A DNA stretch of 34,709 bases from an uncultured Schlesneria sp. (GTDB taxonomy: Bacteria > Planctomycetota > Planctomycetia > Planctomycetales > Planctomycetaceae): assembly GCA_903840265.1 (NCBI GenBank), contig CAIMFH010000155.1, positions 1 to 34,709 on the forward strand. The letters are read 5' to 3'. The translations under genes and the position numbers were made by a program. Shown here piece by piece: positions 8,624-16,310 of this stretch (position 1 is its first letter; the number at the start of each line of letters is the position of its first letter). The notes beneath the pieces are model-generated. The model was given only the letters and a program-made list of their open reading frames with translations. It was not told the DNA's origin and searched no databases.

Positions 8624-9352
8624 GTGAATCAGGCTTTAGTCGATCAAATCGTGGCAAATGTGCTGGCTCAGCTCCAGCCCGCGCCGCCACGCCCAGTGAT
8701 CGAGCCGCTCACTCCAAAGCCTCAGCCAGTTCCAGCATCTCGTCCACAAGCGACCGAACTAACCGCAGCCGTCATCACCGCCGATCTGCTCGCTGCGACT
8801 GTCCGCATGGGCATGGCACTGCAGATCGGACGCAAGTCGATCGTCACCCCCGCCGCTCGCGATTGGCTGCATACAAACAAAGTCGTATGGAGCCGCAGCG
8901 GCTCCGTGGCACCGCAGTCCCTGGTGGCGACCGAACCAACCGTCAAAGTGGTTTCGGTCGGCAAGTGGCAGTTAGTCATTCAGACCGTGACCGCGAACGT
9001 CCGAGCTCTTCAAGATGCCTTCAAACGACAGTCTGACGGCTGGGACATCGAACTGGTTGGCCAATCACACGAAGCCGCTTCGGCCGCCATCCGCTCGATC
9101 AGCACCGCCGAACGAGACGGTGTCGTGGTCATTAGCGACTTCGCCGAAGTGATCGCCTGCCGAGCAAACCGCAACGCCCGAGTCCGCGCGGCCGTCATCG
9201 CGGATCGCAAGCAATTGGAACTGGCCAGTCAGCACTTGGGTGTGAATCTGGTCTGCGTCAATCCTCAGGCAAAGACATTCATCGAACTCAGAAACCTGCT
9301 GCGTGACTGTGCCGCGATGACGCCAACTCAACCCGCTGGATGGAGTGAATAG
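8624..9352 (+). CDS. Tagged microcompartment protein of unassigned function, RpiB-like C-terminal half
   Basis: A 242-residue protein starting at GTG 8624 with AAGGGAA upstream. Three parts are visible. (1) The N-terminal helix LVDQIVANVLAQL resembles the encapsulation tags of its neighbours and is followed by a Pro-rich linker (residues ~20-45). (2) Residues ~48-95 contain IVTPAARDWLHTNKVVW, a TPxARD motif also seen in EutQ-associated and other microcompartment proteins. (3) Residues ~105-230 resemble the RpiB/LacA sugar-phosphate isomerase fold: GVVVISDFAEVIACRANRN aligns with the GILICGTGIGMSIAANK segment and is followed by ARVRAAVIADRKQLELA. The catalytic Cys-Gly-Thr-Gly of RpiB is absent, so it is probably not a pentose isomerase. 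The fold assignment is my inference by eye. Confidence 0.85.
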   Translation: MNQALVDQIVANVLAQLQPAPPRPVIEPLTPKPQPVPASRPQATELTAAVITADLLAATVRMGMALQIGRKSIVTPAARDWLHTNKVVWSRSGSVAPQSLVATEPTVKVVSVGKWQLVIQTVTANVRALQDAFKRQSDGWDIELVGQSHEAASAAIRSISTAERDGVVVISDFAEVIACRANRNARVRAAVIADRKQLELASQHLGVNLVCVNPQAKTFIELRNLLRDCAAMTPTQPAGWSE

Positions 9353-9359
9353 ACCTGCG

Positions 9360-9647
9360 ATGCGAATCGGTGAAGTGATCGGCAAAGTGACGCTGTCCAA
9401 GTGCAACGCAATGATCGCGGGTGGCACCTGGATCGTCGTTGTGCCGCTCAACCTGGCCGGCATCAATGGAGACGACAAAGGACGCGACGAAGCAATCATC
9501 GCCTACGACGAACTCGGCGCGTCACCCGGTGCGAAAATCGGCTTCAGTGAAGGGGGCGAAGCGGCCAACCCGTTCGCTCCCAACTACAAGCCGCTCGATG
9601 CTTACAACGCCTGTATTTTAGACACTATCGAAGTTCGTGACTCCTAG
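9360..9647 (+). CDS. BMC-P pentameric shell vertex protein, copy 3
   Basis: A 95-residue EutN/CcmL-type protein: MRIGEVIGKVTLSKC, then GGTWIVVVPL, DELGASPGAKIGFSEGGEAA and the terminal strand CILDTIEV. The segment between the sheet and the final strand (NPFAPNYKPLDAYN) is longer than in copy 2. ATG 9360 gives the standard N-terminus. A GTG at 9345, overlapping the previous stop, would add five residues and cannot be excluded, because the SD-like GGAG is poorly placed for the ATG. Confidence 0.93.
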   Translation: MRIGEVIGKVTLSKCNAMIAGGTWIVVVPLNLAGINGDDKGRDEAIIAYDELGASPGAKIGFSEGGEAANPFAPNYKPLDAYNACILDTIEVRDS

Positions 9648-9751
9648 AGCGCAATCCACTTAGCTGTGGGGTCCAGCGAGCAAAAAACTGCTTAGTCAAA
9701 CCCTTGTTTCAACGCGACACGTAAGTGCTATCAGCACTAAGGATTATCAGC

Positions 9752-10657
9752 ATGGCCAGTCAATGGAATAGTGGGATCAACGACCGAAAGCTCAAAGAAG
9801 AAATCTGCGAGATCGGACGTCGCGTCTACAACAAGGGATTCGCCGCCGCCAACGACGGCAACATCTCGATCCGCGTCGGCGAGAACGAAGTCCTCTGTTC
9901 GCCCACGATGATCTGTAAAGGCTTCATGACTCCGGACGACATCTGCGCAGTCGACATGGAAGGCGTCCAGATCGCCGGTAAGCGGAAGCGAACCAGCGAA
10001 GTCCTGCTGCACCTGGCCATCATGAAGAACCGACCCGACGTCAAGGCCGTCGTTCACTGCCACCCACCGCATGCCACGGCATTCGCGGTCGCTCGTGAAC
10101 CGATTCCACAGTGCATTCTGCCCGAAATCGAAGTCTTCATGGGCGAAGTCCCCATCGCCCCGTACGAAACCCCCGGCGGACACGCCTTCGCCAACACAGT
10201 CGTTCCGTTCCTGCAGAATGGTACCAACACGATCATCCTGACCAACCACGGGACGGTCACTTTCGGCAAGTCGTTGGAAGACGCTTACTGGAAGACAGAA
10301 ATCCTCGACGCCTACTGCCGCATCCTGCTGCTGTCCAAGCAACTCGGCCGCGTGACGTATCTCAACGAACGCGAATCGGTGGAACTGCTCGACCTGAAGA
10401 AGAAGCTGGGCTTCGACGATCCTCGCTTCCACGTCGAGAACTGCGACCTCTGCAGCAACAGTGCGTTCCGGGACGGCTACAAAGAAAATCAACTGACGCC
10501 CAAGGCGTTCGAAGCTCCTCCCGTCTATGCGGGGTACCTCGATCGACAGAAGGCCGCCCCTGCTGCACCCGCCAAGCCAGCGGCTGCAGCCGAGCCCGAT
10601 ATGGAAACCCTGGTAAAACTGATCACCGAACAAGTCCTCGCCGCGATGAGCAAATAA
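9752..10657 (+). CDS. Class II aldolase (fuculose/rhamnulose-phosphate type) with C-terminal encapsulation tag
   Basis: A 301-residue zinc aldolase of the FucA/AraD family. It probably splits a 6-deoxyketose 1-phosphate into dihydroxyacetone phosphate and lactaldehyde, feeding the shell pathway. Seen: NDGNISIRV (phosphate-binding loop), SPTMICKGFMTPDD, the zinc-binding VVHCHPPHATAFA and the second site TNHGTVTFG. The catalytic domain ends near residue 265. A Pro/Ala-rich linker then leads to the helix METLVKLITEQVLAAM, which matches the N-terminal tags of PduL and the aldehyde dehydrogenase but sits at the C-terminus. A small hairpin (AGTGCT/AGCACT at about 9724-9738) lies just before the AAGGA ribosome site. 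ENCDLCSNSAF contributes a Cys pair I cannot assign. Confidence 0.95.
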   Translation: MASQWNSGINDRKLKEEICEIGRRVYNKGFAAANDGNISIRVGENEVLCSPTMICKGFMTPDDICAVDMEGVQIAGKRKRTSEVLLHLAIMKNRPDVKAVVHCHPPHATAFAVAREPIPQCILPEIEVFMGEVPIAPYETPGGHAFANTVVPFLQNGTNTIILTNHGTVTFGKSLEDAYWKTEILDAYCRILLLSKQLGRVTYLNERESVELLDLKKKLGFDDPRFHVENCDLCSNSAFRDGYKENQLTPKAFEAPPVYAGYLDRQKAAPAAPAKPAAAAEPDMETLVKLITEQVLAAMSK

Positions 10658-10686
10658 CCTGACGAGCGGTGCTTTCAGGTCGAAAT

Positions 10687-10770
10687 GGGGGTGGCTGGGG
10701 TCGAGTCTTCGAGCCCCCAGTTTCCCAACAGGCTCCGTGGGCGGTCCAAAGAGATCCACCACAGCCACCC
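10687..10770. repeat. Palindromic repeat family D between aldolase and dehydrogenase
   Basis: The outer arms are GGGTGGCTG (10689-10697) and CAGCCACCC (10762-10770). An inner hairpin pairs CTGGGG with CCCCCAG around TCGAGTCTTCGAG. It fills about half of the 162-base gap between the aldolase and the lactate/malate dehydrogenase-like gene. It has no T-tract, so it is not a standard terminator, but could stabilise or partly attenuate the transcript. Confidence 0.75.
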
Positions 10771-10819
10771 AAAGCTAGAAATCCCTTGAGTTGTCGCTCA
10801 AGTTGCGAAAGGTAGAGAA

Positions 10820-11740
10820 ATGAAAGTCAGCATCATTGGCGGCGGTGGTTTGGTCGGCTCCTGTGCCGGATTTGCCCTGCAGGCAGGCAAGATCGTGCGT
10901 CACATTCACTTGGTGGATGTGAATCAGGAACTGTGCGAAGGACAGGCTTTGGACCTGCTGCACGGTGCCAGCATCCTCGCCGATCAAAAGATCACCTCTG
11001 GTGACATGAAGTCCGCTGGCGATAGCGACTGCATCGTGATCACCGCTGGCCTTCGTCGTAAACCCGAAGAAAGCCGCCTCGATCTGATCAGCCGCAACGT
11101 CACGCTGTTCCGCGGAATCCTCGCCGACCTGAAGCCAACCATCCGCAAAGATGCCATCGTCTTCGTCGTGTCGAACCCTGTTGACGTGCTCACCTATCTG
11201 GCGATCAAAGAACTCGGCCTGCCCGCCTCACAAGTAATCGGCTTGGGCACGGTGCTCGATACGACTCGCCTGCGCAGCATGCTGGCTCAGCGCTTGGACG
11301 TTCCGCCAACTCAAGTCGATGTGACAATCTTCGGCGAACACGGCGATAGCATGGTTCCGATCTGGTCGGCCGCTCAAATCGCCGGACTGCCCCTCGAAAA
11401 ATATCCCGGCGTCAATTCGCAGTTGATCGCTGAAGTCGAAAAGAAAACACGCGGCAGCGGTGCTGAAGTGATCAAGAAGAAGGGCGGAGCAGGGTTCGCC
11501 GTCGGGGTCTCGATCGCCGACGTCGTCCATGCCATCGCTCTGGATCAACGCCGCATTCTGCCAGTCAGCTCACTGCAAACGGGCGCTTACGGTCTGCGAG
11601 ATGTCGCGATTTCGGTCCCCACCGTCGTCGGCCGCAAAGGCGTCCTCGGCGTGGTCGAAGTCGAACTGTGGCCCAAGGAAAAGATGGCCCTGCAAAAGTC
11701 CGGCAGCGTCTTGCGTGAGACGATCGAAAAGGTCCTATAA
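10820..11740 (+). CDS. Lactate/malate dehydrogenase-like NAD enzyme of the BMC locus
   Basis: A 306-residue 2-hydroxyacid dehydrogenase. The Rossmann loop is GGGGLVGSCAGFAL. The catalytic residues are present: SNPVDVLTYL, DTTRLRSMLAQRL (Asp/Arg relay) and FGEHGDSMVPIWS (proton-relay His). The substrate-specificity loop reads TAGLRRKPEESRLDL. The residue aligned with position 102 of bacterial lactate dehydrogenase is Arg (Arg80 here), the malate-type residue, whereas EESRLDL is lactate-dehydrogenase-like. In the described planctomycetal microcompartment a similar enzyme is proposed to recycle NADH. No encapsulation tag is evident. A family D repeat separates it from the aldolase, and its stop faces manA across a family A palindrome. 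Confidence 0.92.
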   Translation: MKVSIIGGGGLVGSCAGFALQAGKIVRHIHLVDVNQELCEGQALDLLHGASILADQKITSGDMKSAGDSDCIVITAGLRRKPEESRLDLISRNVTLFRGILADLKPTIRKDAIVFVVSNPVDVLTYLAIKELGLPASQVIGLGTVLDTTRLRSMLAQRLDVPPTQVDVTIFGEHGDSMVPIWSAAQIAGLPLEKYPGVNSQLIAEVEKKTRGSGAEVIKKKGGAGFAVGVSIADVVHAIALDQRRILPVSSLQTGAYGLRDVAISVPTVVGRKGVLGVVEVELWPKEKMALQKSGSVLRETIEKVL

Positions 11741-11768
11741 GTCAACGCGTGTGATAATGACCTCTGCC

Positions 11769-11850
11769 TGGGAGGGCGAGGCTCCTGCCGAGCCGCGCAT
11801 GTTGTTGTGCGCCCATCGACAGCGCGGTTCGGCAGGTGCCACCCCTCCCC
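11769..11850. repeat. Near-complete family A palindrome between convergent genes
   Basis: The left arm GGGAGGGCGAGGCTCCTGCC and the right arm GGCAGGTGCCACCCCTCCCC surround a GCCGCGC...GCGCGG apical stem. It lies in the 117-base gap between the dehydrogenase (+) and manA (-), where a two-way transcript-ending structure would be useful. No flanking T-tract is visible, so this role is inferred from position only. Confidence 0.75.
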
Positions 11851-11857
11851 AGCACAC

Positions 11858-12898
11858 TCAATCCTCTTGAGGAACTTGAGGCAACCGGACGCACAGCAGT
11901 TGGCATGACTTGCCCGCTTCCGCAGCAGACCATTTCGTATTTCGCACACCCGGCGGCATCAGAATTGTCGAGCCGCGTTCGAGTCTCAATGGCGAGCCCT
12001 GGCCGGGCTGATCAAGAATCGCGGTACCGCCCAAGACCATCCAGATCGTCATTTCGCCCTGAAGCGGCAGCGAGATTGTCGACTGCAACGTGTATCGCTC
12101 CAGGTCAAAGTCGGCTGTTCGCAGCAAAGATTCGCAACGACATCCTGGTGCCGACATGATCTGCCGAGGAACGCACGGCCAGACTGGCCCTTGAGGCCAG
12201 GTGATCGATTTCAACGCCATCTCGCGATGCAACTGCCGCGGCTGGCCATCCAATCCCAGGCGGTTCCAGTCGAAGAGTCGAAACGTGACGTCGCTCGGCT
12301 GCTGGACTTCGGCGAAGACCACACCGCCACCAGCCGAATGAATCGTTCCCGCGGGCAGCGAGATACAGTCGCCCACCTGCGGAATGAACGAGTGCAGGCA
12401 CTCAGCAACCGTGCCGCTATCCAGTCGCGACACGAGTTCCTGCTCGGTAACGCCCTCTTTCAGGCCAGCGTACACCCGCGCGGTCGGGTCGGCATGCACG
12501 ACGATCCACGCTTCAGACTTGCCCGAAGCGTGACCGAGCATCTCGCCGGCGATCTTGTCATTCGGATGGACTTGCACGGAAAGCTCGCCGCGACAATCCA
12601 GCCATTTCACGAAGAGTGGAAATGTCGGCGTCTGCTTCCGCTCGCCCGCCACATCTTGCTGCCAAAGCTCGGCCAGCGTCCGGCCAGCTAAGGTGCCATT
12701 GGCCACCACACTGGAGTTTGCGGGCAAGCCGCTGATTTCCCAGGACTCGCCGATTGGATTACTGGCGTCGCCCGCTTTTCCAAATTGCTCGACCAGCAGC
12801 GAACCGCCCCAGACCTGCGGTCGCAGGATCGACTTGAACTGCAACGGTTCGTCAATCGGTTGCGAAATCGAAGATGATCCCGGGTCCTTTGCCACCAT
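11858..12898 (-). CDS. manA: Mannose-6-phosphate isomerase, class I (ManA/Pmi)
   Basis: A 346-residue zinc isomerase interconverting mannose 6-phosphate and fructose 6-phosphate. Family marks: LQFKSILRPQVWGG near the N-terminus, ESWEISG, then the zinc ligands in LSVQVHPND (His), GKSEAWIVV (Glu) and LPAGTIHSAGGG (His). The catalytic region is DVTFRLFDWNRLG. The C-terminal cupin half ends with GSTILMPPGVRN. The start at 12898 is the Met closest to the conserved region. In-frame Mets at 12928 and 12964 are alternatives, and none has a strong ribosome site. It is convergent with the BMC operon. Sugar metabolism is a loose common theme, but co-regulation is not implied. Confidence 0.9.
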   Translation of the reverse strand: MVAKDPGSSSISQPIDEPLQFKSILRPQVWGGSLLVEQFGKAGDASNPIGESWEISGLPANSSVVANGTLAGRTLAELWQQDVAGERKQTPTFPLFVKWLDCRGELSVQVHPNDKIAGEMLGHASGKSEAWIVVHADPTARVYAGLKEGVTEQELVSRLDSGTVAECLHSFIPQVGDCISLPAGTIHSAGGGVVFAEVQQPSDVTFRLFDWNRLGLDGQPRQLHREMALKSITWPQGPVWPCVPRQIMSAPGCRCESLLRTADFDLERYTLQSTISLPLQGEMTIWMVLGGTAILDQPGQGSPLRLERGSTILMPPGVRNTKWSAAEAGKSCQLLCVRLPQVPQED

Positions 12899-13083
12899 CA
12901 ACGCTGCTTTCGTGATCGCCCTGGCCATCCGGTTTGTCCCGCAAGTTGCCCATCCATCTGCCATTAGACCGCTGGCATCAGATTGTGAGGATCCGACGCG
13001 GGGACCAGTTTCCTCTCAAATCACGGTTTATGGCAAGATCAACTTTACCACGCCGCCACCGCAAAACGACACCGTATCGCGGG

Positions 13084-13112
13084 TTGCATGCGTCATCGCT
13101 CGCTGATAAACT
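13084..13112 (+). promoter_or_regulatory. Weak candidate promoter for tRNA-Val
   Basis: TTGCAT (13084-13089) and TAAACT (13107-13112) are 17 bases apart and would start transcription about 30 bases before the tRNA. Both boxes match the sigma-70 consensus only partly. Between this and the tRNA lies a small palindrome (ACTTAA/TTAAGT). Confidence 0.3.
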
Positions 13113-13149
13113 CCGATTCGTCACTTAAATCAACGTTAAGTGGTCTCGA

Positions 13150-13223
13150 GGGTGATTAGCTCAGCTGGTTAGAGCGCCATGCTTACACCGTGGATGTCGA
13201 GGGTTCGAATCCTTCATCACCCA
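13150..13223 (+). tRNA. tRNA-Val (anticodon TAC)
   Basis: A complete cloverleaf of 74 bases. The acceptor GGGTGAT pairs with ATCACCC, the D arm is GCTC/GAGC, and the anticodon stem CCATG/CGTGG has loop CTTACAC, giving anticodon TAC for GUA and wobble Val codons. The T arm is GAGGG-TTCGAAT-CCTTC. The discriminator base is A. CCA is not encoded, so it must be added after transcription. Confidence 0.96.
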
Positions 13224-13265
13224 ATCAACCAGTTCTGATACTGGGCGATTCGCGTTTGGATTGAG

Positions 13266-13297
13266 AAGCCCCCTCTTTCAATGAGGGGGCTTTTTTT
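13266..13297 (+). terminator. Rho-independent terminator after tRNA-Val
   Basis: A perfect stem AAGCCCCCTC (13266-13275) and GAGGGGGCTT (13283-13292) with loop TTTCAAT is followed by a run of seven T. It lies 43 bases after the tRNA on the same strand and is the only classical intrinsic terminator I see in the window. Confidence 0.92.
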
Positions 13298-13407
13298 ACC
13301 AGGCCGATGACTTCGGGCCGGGAACTGCCCCAGCGATGGTCACGGCGTTGCCAGTCACTCGCACTCAGTGACTGCACGCGATTCCGCTCGCCAGGAGCAC
13401 CGGTTCG

Positions 13408-13462
13408 GGTGCCACGGTTTTGGAGTCCTCGACAAGGCCGTGTCTTTAATCCAAAACACGGC
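13408..13462. repeat. Repeat family C copy with closing hairpin
   Basis: GGTGCCACGGTTTTGGAGTC and the following CTCGACAAGGCCGTG match the copies at 1246 and 16960 with small changes. Here GCCGTGT also pairs with ACACGGC (13456-13462). It occupies part of the 270-base gap between the tRNA terminator and the phytase-like gene. I see no gene in that gap. Confidence 0.75.
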
Positions 13463-13567
13463 AACTGCTTCCTTCTTAGTCCCGGGAGGAACGAAAGTAC
13501 TCCTCCGACTGCGAATGCAATCAGTCCGAGGTGCCGGCCGCCGTCTGTTGCGTTCAAGCAAGAGCGG

Positions 13568-14614
13568 TCATTGAGCTTTTCCACTTAAATTTAAACGTTG
13601 CCGGATCGCAGCCAGCGAACTCACCTGCACCGCACGACGTCCCACGTCGGTATGACAGGCAAATATTCCTTCGGGAAACGATGAGCCCAGCGGCGTCGCC
13701 AGCACGTCGATTCCGTCGGTACTGCGCACTCCGTCCACAGTAAACTCTCCCAGGCGGCGGTGCGGTGGCTTCAGATCGAACGCCACGAATCGATTGGAAC
13801 CCTGGTCCGAAACCAGCAGGCAGGCCTGTTCTTTCGCGTAGCGATAGATCGCCATCCCCTCCAAATCGCCAGTCAACCCGTGCCGTTCACCAACTTCAGC
13901 CACCAGCTCCCCCGGTGTGTGACTGTCAGGTTCGGCGCCGACTTTCCAGATCCCTCGTGCTTCTTCGGCGATATAGAACGTCCCGGTCTCATCGTCCGCA
14001 ACGGCCCCTTCGCACTTGCCGAGTGCCCACGATCGGACACGCGTGCCAGTGACACCACCTTTACCATCACCAGTCAATTCGTGCTGCTCCACCGTTCCCG
14101 CTGATGACGTACACAGGAAATACAGCTTGCCCGAGCGACTGTGATACATACATCCACCATAATTCGGACCCGTCGTGACATTGCCAGTGTCGAGTGGCAG
14201 CAGTTGTCGCGATTCAGGATCGACGCGAAACACCCGCAATTTGAAGCCGTCGTCACGCTGATTGACAACCACGACATCGGCCGGCTTGCCATCAAGCTTC
14301 ACGCCCTGGCGAATATCGATGTTGCCCGGTTTCGTGACGGCAATCTGCTGAATCACTTTTCCGTCCAGATCGTAGACGAATACAAAATTCGCGCTCTTAT
14401 CGGAAGTAATAATGGTGCTCTGCATGGGGTCCGTCGGGTGAACCCAGAAGCAAAGATCGTCCTGATCTTTTGCGGCATCGGTCACCAATTGTCGAACGGG
14501 CGAGACCTTCACAAGCTCTTCGGCAGCCACGTGGACGATGGGCAGCGAGAACCAAACCAGCCACAGCACCGCACAGCGGAATGCAGATCGATCAACGAGA
14601 AACAATGTAGACAT
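13568..14614 (-). CDS. Secreted beta-propeller phytase-like protein (3-phytase family)
   Basis: A 348-residue protein with a signal peptide (AVLWLVWFSLPIVHVAAEE) and a six-bladed propeller of the BPP type, expected to act outside the cytoplasm on phytate or another phosphate ester. Family motifs: DQDDLCFWVHPTDP, NIDIRQGVKL, GKCEGAVADDETGTFYIAEE, GDLEGMAIYRY and RSTDGIDVL. These supply the acidic calcium/phosphate ligands. ATG 14614 is used because it starts the signal peptide and follows AGGAA at eight bases. The frame extends 48 codons upstream, but those residues are not signal-like. It is transcribed in the same direction as the DUF1559 gene. Actual phytase activity is inferred from family only. 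Confidence 0.85.
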   Translation of the reverse strand: MSTLFLVDRSAFRCAVLWLVWFSLPIVHVAAEELVKVSPVRQLVTDAAKDQDDLCFWVHPTDPMQSTIITSDKSANFVFVYDLDGKVIQQIAVTKPGNIDIRQGVKLDGKPADVVVVNQRDDGFKLRVFRVDPESRQLLPLDTGNVTTGPNYGGCMYHSRSGKLYFLCTSSAGTVEQHELTGDGKGGVTGTRVRSWALGKCEGAVADDETGTFYIAEEARGIWKVGAEPDSHTPGELVAEVGERHGLTGDLEGMAIYRYAKEQACLLVSDQGSNRFVAFDLKPPHRRLGEFTVDGVRSTDGIDVLATPLGSSFPEGIFACHTDVGRRAVQVSSLAAIRQRLNLSGKAQ

Positions 14615-14732
14615 CTTCAGTTTCCTGAGGCCCAAAGGGCCGGCCGTTCCGTTCACAGGACACGCCCCCTCAATGAAAATAAGGGATAACCCGAATCTTC
14701 TGCTCTTCAGAATGCACTCACCGGCCCCCCAC

Positions 14733-15767
14733 TTAGAAATCGCCGACGGTTTCGCCACCCCCGCGAGTGATCACCGCGGCCCACATTCGGGCATCGATGT
14801 TTTCCGAGACAAACTTGACACTGCCATCGGCCATCGCCGCGTGCATGCCGCCGGTGTGGAAGCTATAGCCTTCGCTGTCATTGCACGCATTCAGAGGGCG
14901 CAACGGTGCCCCCCCTCGTAGTGTTCCGTCAGCACTGCAGCCTTGCACCCCAGACACGCGGCCAGGATCCGCCCACCCAGTACCGCCGCTGTAGGCCAGG
15001 TTGCCATTCACGAGCGGCAGGAAATCCGCGCCGTTGTTGCCGCTGGTCAGTTGAGCAGTCGTCATCAGGTTCTTGGTCGGTCCGTAAGCGTCAGGATTGC
15101 CGGCCGATTCAATCACGGTTACGGTGTTTGATGCACCGTCTGTAATGCTCTGGTATCCCACCTTGGCGTTGCGAAGATCGTCCTTGCGCTTAGCCAGAAC
15201 ACCTTGCCGCATGCCTGTCCCTGTTGCATTGGTTTTGTCTGCCATAGGGTTGTAGGTCGGCGAACCGACCGTCGCGGAATCGCCCAGCGAAACGTAGTAC
15301 TTGTTGCTCACCGAACCCGTCGAAGTATAGTTGCTGGCGGCGGGCTGAGGAGTATTGGCGGAACGGACATCGCGGCCATCCGGATTCGGCGTTGAAGGGC
15401 ACAGATAGAACGACAATTTCGTTCCCACCATGGTGGCATTCGCCGGATCGTTCCAGTACAGACTCGTGTTGTAGTTGTTGTAGACCGACGCCTGATCGAT
15501 ATACGGCAGAACCATGGAAGCCCAGCTATGCCACGCATTGCCGGCGGCGTCCTCGATCCGCGCCATCGGAAACACCGTGTAGGTGCTTTCGTAGTTGGCT
15601 AGTGCCAGGCCGATCTGCTTCAGATTGTTGCGACATTGAGTCCGCCGAGCCGACTCGCGCGCTTGTTGCACCGCAGGTAACAGCAAGGCAATCAGCACCG
15701 CGATGATGGCGATGACCACCAGCAACTCGATCAAAGTGAATCCGGCCCGCTTTTGAACTCGCAACAT
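14733..15767 (-). CDS. DUF1559 prepilin-like protein with H-X9-DG C-terminus
   Basis: A 344-residue protein of the large planctomycete DUF1559 family. The N-terminus is a type IV-pilin-like signal: a short basic leader, then GFTLIELLVVIAIIAVLIAL, processed by prepilin peptidase after Gly, then AVQQARESARRTQCRNNLKQ. The body contains the family segments NYESTYTVFP and LCPSTPNPDG. The C-terminal HTGGMHAAMADGSVKFV gives the H-X9-DG motif. Function is not established; such proteins are thought to sit in a pseudopilin-related envelope system. Its start at 15767 has the SD-like GGGGGAGAGAT upstream on the minus strand. Confidence 0.95.
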   Translation of the reverse strand: MLRVQKRAGFTLIELLVVIAIIAVLIALLLPAVQQARESARRTQCRNNLKQIGLALANYESTYTVFPMARIEDAAGNAWHSWASMVLPYIDQASVYNNYNTSLYWNDPANATMVGTKLSFYLCPSTPNPDGRDVRSANTPQPAASNYTSTGSVSNKYYVSLGDSATVGSPTYNPMADKTNATGTGMRQGVLAKRKDDLRNAKVGYQSITDGASNTVTVIESAGNPDAYGPTKNLMTTAQLTSGNNGADFLPLVNGNLAYSGGTGWADPGRVSGVQGCSADGTLRGGAPLRPLNACNDSEGYSFHTGGMHAAMADGSVKFVSENIDARMWAAVITRGGGETVGDF

Positions 15768-16067
15768 TGATCTCTCCCCCGATTTAAGAACGACAAGTTA
15801 GGGCGGTAGCATATCTGCGAATTGTAAAGAGAGTGTTCACTGGTCCCGAAGAACTGGTGAAGGACACGGCGTTCGATCCTAGCTGCCGTCTGGACTGACT
15901 GCGTTGCCGTGTGTTCTGTTGTCCTGTCCTGCGCGGACTACAGTGGCTTCCCCCTTGTGGAGGGATGAGAACGCCATCGATGCTGTGCGAGCCAAATGGT
16001 AGAGTGGGGTTGTCCATCAGCCTGTTCGCCGTGGTCATAGAGACCTCACACATGAAGGCCGAAAAGA

Positions 16068-16244
16068 ATGAAGCGATGGACTGGAAGGAATTCGGACGGA
16101 TTGATTGGTGCTTGTATTGCCGCAGTACTCCTGAGCGTTGCGTACCAGAGGAATCGCGGCTGGTATCCCAATAACTCCTGCGTCAGCGCGGGACTGTGCG
16201 CGGCGGTCGTATTCGCCTTCTACTGGGCCATGAGTCGTAAATGA
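16068..16244 (+). CDS. Small two-helix membrane protein (58 residues), unknown
   Basis: The ATG at 16068 opens a 58-residue frame beginning MKRWTGRNSDGL and ending YWAMSRK. Two hydrophobic segments (IGACIAAVLLSVAY and SAGLCAAVVFAFYWAM) are joined by a short polar loop (QRNRGWYPNNSC). Positive residues lie at both ends, so both termini are probably cytoplasmic. AAGGCCGAAAAG upstream could serve as a ribosome site. I recognise no family. Two overlapping longer frames in this area look less protein-like. The 300-base gap before it (15768-16067) shows no other gene. Confidence 0.6.
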   Translation: MKRWTGRNSDGLIGACIAAVLLSVAYQRNRGWYPNNSCVSAGLCAAVVFAFYWAMSRK

Positions 16245-16310
16245 CTCAGCGAGCTTCTTTCAGTTGCGGCGGTGTTCCGATCCGATGACCCGATAGTTCA
16301 TGGCTGTACT

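Noticed and set aside
9737-10768. Long minus-strand open frame (343 codons) opposite the aldolase gene
   Set aside because: It is antisense to a clear class II aldolase, has no recognisable domain, and its length reflects the codon bias of the plus-strand gene.
11769-11850. Family A palindrome as a classical intrinsic terminator
   Set aside because: The stem is strong but no T-tract follows on either strand; it is recorded only as a repeat.
13225-13584. Minus-strand frame of 119 codons between tRNA-Val and the phytase-like gene
   Set aside because: It spans the tRNA terminator and a repeat C copy; the translation consists of repeat sequence.
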